A stretch of 33,479 nucleotides of DNA from Methylobacterium oxalidis (GTDB lineage Bacteria > Pseudomonadota > Alphaproteobacteria > Rhizobiales > Beijerinckiaceae), in contig NZ_BJZU01000025.1 in the NCBI RefSeq assembly GCF_007992195.1, forward strand, positions 1-33,479, written 5' to 3'. Under the pieces are notes generated by a model. It was not told where the DNA came from and did no database searches. It saw nothing but the letters and a program-made list of their open reading frames with translations. A program made the translations under genes and the position numbers. Positions 31,101 to 33,479 of this stretch are shown piece by piece. Numbering within the stretch: the first letter of the stretch is position 1; the number at the start of each line of letters is the position of its first letter.

Positions 31101-33443
31101 GCGATCGACCGGGACCGGCGCGACCTCGCGGTCAGCGTGGCGGCGCCCGAGAAGGCGCGCCCGCGCCGCGACCTCACCCTGCCGGTCCGGGTCGCCAACC
31201 TCGCCCCGGGCGAGGAGGCGCGGGTCACGGTGGCGCTCGTCGACGTCGGCATCCTCAACCTCACCCGCTACGAGGCGCCGAACCCGTTCGGGCACTTCTT
31301 CGGGCAGAAGGCGCTCGGCCCCGAGATCCGCGACCTCTACGGCTACCTGATCGACGGTATGCAGGGGACCCTCGGCGCCATCCGCTCCGGCGGCGACGGC
31401 GGCGCCACCCTCTCGGACTCGCCCCCGACCCAGGCGCCGCTCGCCCTCTACTCGGGCCTCGTCACGGTCGGCCCCGACGGCACGGCCTCGGTGACCCTGC
31501 CGCTGCCCGCCTTCAACGGCACCGGCCGGGTGATGGTGACCGCCTGGAGCGGGGCCCGCGTCGGCCAGGCCCAGGCCGACGTGATCATCCGCGATCCGGT
31601 CGTGCTCACCGGCACCCTGCCGCGCTTCCTCAACGTGGGCGACCGCTCGCGCATCCTCCTCGCCCTCGACAACGTCGAGGGGGCGGGCGGCGCCTACACG
31701 GTGGATCTCGACCTGTCCGGGCCGGTCCTCGTCGGCGCCGAGGCCCTGCGCCGCAGCGTGACGCTGGCGCCCGGCGCCCGCGCCGAGGTCGCGATCCCGC
31801 TCACCGCCGCGGGGCCCGGCCTCGCCCGCCTCGACGTCACCCTGTCGGGCCCGGGGCTGGAGGGAGGCGTCGGCCAGGGCTTCGCGCTGCCCGTCTCCCC
31901 GGGCACCGGCGCGCTGGTGCGCCGCGACCTGCGCCCGCTCGCACCCGGCGCCGGCCTGCAGATCGACGGTGCGCTCCTCGCCGACATCCTGCCGGGCACC
32001 GGCACCGTGTCCGTCTCGGCCTCGGCGCTGCCCGGCCTCGACGTACCGGCGCTCCTCCAGGCCCTCGACCGCTACCCCTACGGCTGCTCGGAGCAGATCG
32101 TCAGCCGGGCGATGCCGCTCCTCTACGTCAACCGGCTCGCCGCGATGGACCGGCTCGCCCTCGACGACAAGGCCGACGAGCGCATCCGCGAGGCGATCGA
32201 GCGCGTGCTCGCCCGCCAGGATTCGAACGGCGATTTCGGCCTGTGGTCGGTGGGCGGCATCAGCGACGTCTGGCTCGACGCCTACGTCACCGACTTCCTC
32301 ACCCGCGCCCGCGAGCGCGGCTTCGCGGTGCCGCAGACGGCCTTCAACACGGCGCTCGACCGCCTGCGCAACGCGGTGGCCAACACCACGGAGGTGCGCG
32401 AGGGCGGCATGGACATCGCCTACGCGGCCTACGTGCTGGCGCGCAACGGCCGGCCCGTGATGGGGGACCTGCGCTACCTCGCCGACACGAAGATCGGGGA
32501 TTTCTCGACCCCGCTCGGGCGCGGCCAGATCGCCGCGGCGCTGGCCCTCCTCGGCGACCGGGCCCGGGCCGGCAAGGCGTTCGACTCGGCCCTCGGCGCC
32601 CTCCGGAGCGGGCGCGACGACCGGAGCTACCGCGCCGATTACGGCTCGCGCCTGCGCGACGGGGCGGGGCTCCTCGCGCTCGCGGCCGAATCCGGCCTCA
32701 CCCGCGAGGCGCTCCAGCCCGTCGGCGCGGTGCTCGCCGAGGAGCGGGCGGGCGGGCGCGTCACCAGCACGCAGGAGAATGCCTGGATGGTGCTCGCGGC
32801 CGCGGGCCTGACCAAGGAATCGGAGGCGCTCGCCGTCTCGGTCGACGGCGCGGCGCAGCCCGGAGCCCTCGCCCGGACGTTCCGGCAGGCCGCCCTCGAG
32901 GCGAGGCCCGTGATGCTGCGCAACGAGGGACGCGGCCCCGTGCAGGTCTCGGTCAGCGTCGCGGGCAACCCGGTGAGCCCCGAGCCCGCCGCCTCCCACG
33001 GCTACGCGATCGAGCGGACCTACCACCGCCTCGACGGCAGCCTCGTCGACCCGGCGCGCGGGCTGCGCCAGAACGACCGCCTCGTCGTGGTGCTGAAGGT
33101 GACGGAGGCGCAGGCGAGCGCCGGCCGCCTCCTCCTCGTCGACCGCCTGCCCGCGGGGCTCGAGATCGACAACCCGAGGCTCCTCGACGCGGACGCGCTC
33201 TCCGGCCTCGCCTTCGCCAAGAGCGAGGTGCAGCCGGTCCACACCGAGTTCCGCGACGACCGCTTCGTGGCGGCCTACGAGCGGGTGCCCGGCCAGTCGG
33301 CCTTCTTCACGGCGGCCTACACGGTGCGGGCGGTCTCGCCCGGCACCTACGTGCATCCGGGCGCCACGATCGAGGACATGTACCGCCCCGACCGCTACGG
33401 GCGCACCGCCTTCGGAACGGTCGAGGTCGGGGCGGCGCGATGA
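28128..33443 (+). CDS. Bacterial alpha-2-macroglobulin (YfhM/ECAM type)
   Basis: 1,771 residues. A signal peptide (about 1-34, ending EAAAQA) has no lipobox Cys, unlike the E. coli lipoprotein, so the mature protein is probably soluble in the periplasm. A TPR-like helical stretch (about 100-205) precedes the macroglobulin beta domains (for example DAYVFPERGVYRSGETVHLT). The bait region must fall around the middle. The thioester motif is intact at Cys1320-Ser-Glu-Gln1323 in YPYGCSEQIVSR, followed by the helical thioester domain (GDFGLWSVGGISDVWLDAYV). It should trap attacking proteases by covalent linkage and protect the envelope. The start is the ATG at 28128; the frame is open further upstream but not signal-like. 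The stop overlaps the next gene's ATG. Confidence 0.95.
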   Translation: MAGSSRLGRRVGLLCAALLAGGLLGGEVREAAAQAQAVPAARGARPAPQKSFAREALASAGVRLETALKGEAGLAARPAAQSRAEGEKFIEAGKAAFAVAPLTAAVAADPGDWRNWLAYARAADALGQDETNGSDYATRYRLRERALAAAYQAYLRARTAPEEAEALAVLAEAHGTQSQWRPALEAYRASLALDDVAEVRQAYEEVRAEHGFRILDYKVDSDAAAPRVCFQFSESLAPKTDFAPFVAVSGAANAAVTAEGQQVCVDGLRHSQRYAFVLREGLPSAVGENLLKSADYEVYVRDRSPQARFTGRNYVLPRTGQAGVPLVSVNAPKLDVEVLRIGDRGLLPTLRSEEFLSQLSGATARTIADQKGVRVWKGSLDTAKAEPNQEVVTAFPVLQAVGRLEPGLYIMTARPSGTAAPGEEEGGYEQQATQWFVVSDLGLTAFKGRDGVHVFARSLASADAVAGAEIRLVARNNEVLATRRTDAAGHAAFDPGLARGEGGIAPGLVVAQLGDDYGFLDLAQTAFDLTDRGVKGRPAPGAVDAYVFPERGVYRSGETVHLTALLRDAQGQAVPGLPLTLVVKRPDGVEYRRVQVADQGIGGRALPLALLPGAMHGTWRVAAHTDPKALAIGEASFLVEDYVPERLEVNLTPKAPALRRGEPAEIAVAARYLYGAPGAGLEVSGSVAVQAAATSGIKGLDGFSIGLDDEAVEATTAELEQRATTDAEGSAAVTVPIEAVAAPRPLEARITLQVGEPGGRALSRSLTLPILPDGPVLAIRKGFSGDLPEGAPATFEVVMAAPDGRRLAKSGVTWTLSRLEQTYQWYRADGRWSFEPVKSVRRVADGRIDLAAGEPARIVAPASFGRYRLEASVPGEPGAAASVGFSVGWGGGETADVPDLLDLTLDKASYAGGESLRARLAPKFRGRATLAVVSDRVQAVLDVAVPEGGTTVTIPVRPEWGAGAYLVASAFRPLDQAAKRLPGRALGVAWFAIDRDRRDLAVSVAAPEKARPRRDLTLPVRVANLAPGEEARVTVALVDVGILNLTRYEAPNPFGHFFGQKALGPEIRDLYGYLIDGMQGTLGAIRSGGDGGATLSDSPPTQAPLALYSGLVTVGPDGTASVTLPLPAFNGTGRVMVTAWSGARVGQAQADVIIRDPVVLTGTLPRFLNVGDRSRILLALDNVEGAGGAYTVDLDLSGPVLVGAEALRRSVTLAPGARAEVAIPLTAAGPGLARLDVTLSGPGLEGGVGQGFALPVSPGTGALVRRDLRPLAPGAGLQIDGALLADILPGTGTVSVSASALPGLDVPALLQALDRYPYGCSEQIVSRAMPLLYVNRLAAMDRLALDDKADERIREAIERVLARQDSNGDFGLWSVGGISDVWLDAYVTDFLTRARERGFAVPQTAFNTALDRLRNAVANTTEVREGGMDIAYAAYVLARNGRPVMGDLRYLADTKIGDFSTPLGRGQIAAALALLGDRARAGKAFDSALGALRSGRDDRSYRADYGSRLRDGAGLLALAAESGLTREALQPVGAVLAEERAGGRVTSTQENAWMVLAAAGLTKESEALAVSVDGAAQPGALARTFRQAALEARPVMLRNEGRGPVQVSVSVAGNPVSPEPAASHGYAIERTYHRLDGSLVDPARGLRQNDRLVVVLKVTEAQASAGRLLLVDRLPAGLEIDNPRLLDADALSGLAFAKSEVQPVHTEFRDDRFVAAYERVPGQSAFFTAAYTVRAVSPGTYVHPGATIEDMYRPDRYGRTAFGTVEVGAAR

Positions 33444-33479
33444 GCGGGGCGGACCCCGCCTCACCTCTCCCGGCCGGGA
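33440..33479 (+). CDS. Start of a downstream gene, probably pbpC (truncated by window end)
   Basis: An ATG overlaps the alpha-2-macroglobulin stop (ATGA), and 13 codons are visible (MSGADPASPLPAG). In proteobacteria such macroglobulin genes are commonly followed by pbpC, encoding penicillin-binding protein 1C, with which they are thought to work in wall repair and defence. The visible residues carry no diagnostic motif, so the identity rests on gene order only. Confidence 0.45.
   Translation, partial: MSGADPASPLPAG

Noticed and set aside
27999..33464. An open frame of 1,821 codons antisense to the alpha-2-macroglobulin gene
   Set aside because: Its translation is Arg/Gly/Ala/Val-rich without domains. 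It mirrors the strong third-position GC bias of the real gene, which removes stops on the opposite strand.

Overview
The window is very GC-rich (well above 70 % by eye), densely coded, and typical of an alphaproteobacterium. A Methylobacterium-like member of the Rhizobiales/Hyphomicrobiales is the best guess. The guess rests on gene content (DUF3309 protein, NepR-like protein, alpha-2-macroglobulin gene with an overlapping downstream gene, stand-alone amino acid:carrier protein ligase) and composition, not on a marker gene. No rRNA, tRNA, CRISPR array, insertion sequence or phage gene was seen.

Layout. (1) 1-3288: the 3' part of a sensor histidine kinase, overlapping by one base the start of a DppA-type dipeptide-binding protein. 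(2) 3359-6400: a thiamine-diphosphate enzyme of the acetolactate synthase family, converging on a leftward branched-chain-type aminotransferase and a small cupin protein. (3) 6843-9208: metY and a divergent metA-like gene, a two-gene route from homoserine to homocysteine. (4) 9236-11580: an FATP-type acyl-CoA synthetase and a small secreted protein of unknown function.

(5) 11601-18497 is the most interesting part. It holds a carrier protein divergent from a rightward run of acyl-CoA-dehydrogenase-like protein, amino acid:[carrier protein] ligase (a seryl-tRNA-synthetase-like enzyme without a tRNA-binding arm), alpha/beta hydrolase and crotonase-fold protein. Seven bases later a leftward operon converges on it: second carrier protein, acyl-AMP ligase and FabG-like reductase. 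Both arms start in AT-richer upstream regions. Together they look like an uncharacterised small-molecule pathway in which an amino acid and an acyl group are each loaded on a dedicated carrier protein.

(6) 18719-19634: a 58-residue NepR-like anti-sigma protein and small unknown ORFs. (7) 19984-25405: a sulfur assimilation locus, cysP-cysT-cysW-cysA, then a hicA (frameshifted)/hicB toxin-antitoxin remnant, then a cysteine synthase. Neither cysA nor the cysteine synthase has an ordinary start codon where its conserved domain begins. With metY/metA the window covers sulfate uptake, cysteine synthesis and homocysteine synthesis. (8) 25515-33479: a DUF3309 membrane peptide, a secreted protein with a peptidoglycan-binding-like region and a dead trypsin-like domain, a cyclic-nucleotide-binding protein, and a 1,771-residue alpha-2-macroglobulin with an intact C-x-E-Q thioester motif. 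The alpha-2-macroglobulin gene overlaps the start of a gene cut off by the window end, probably pbpC.
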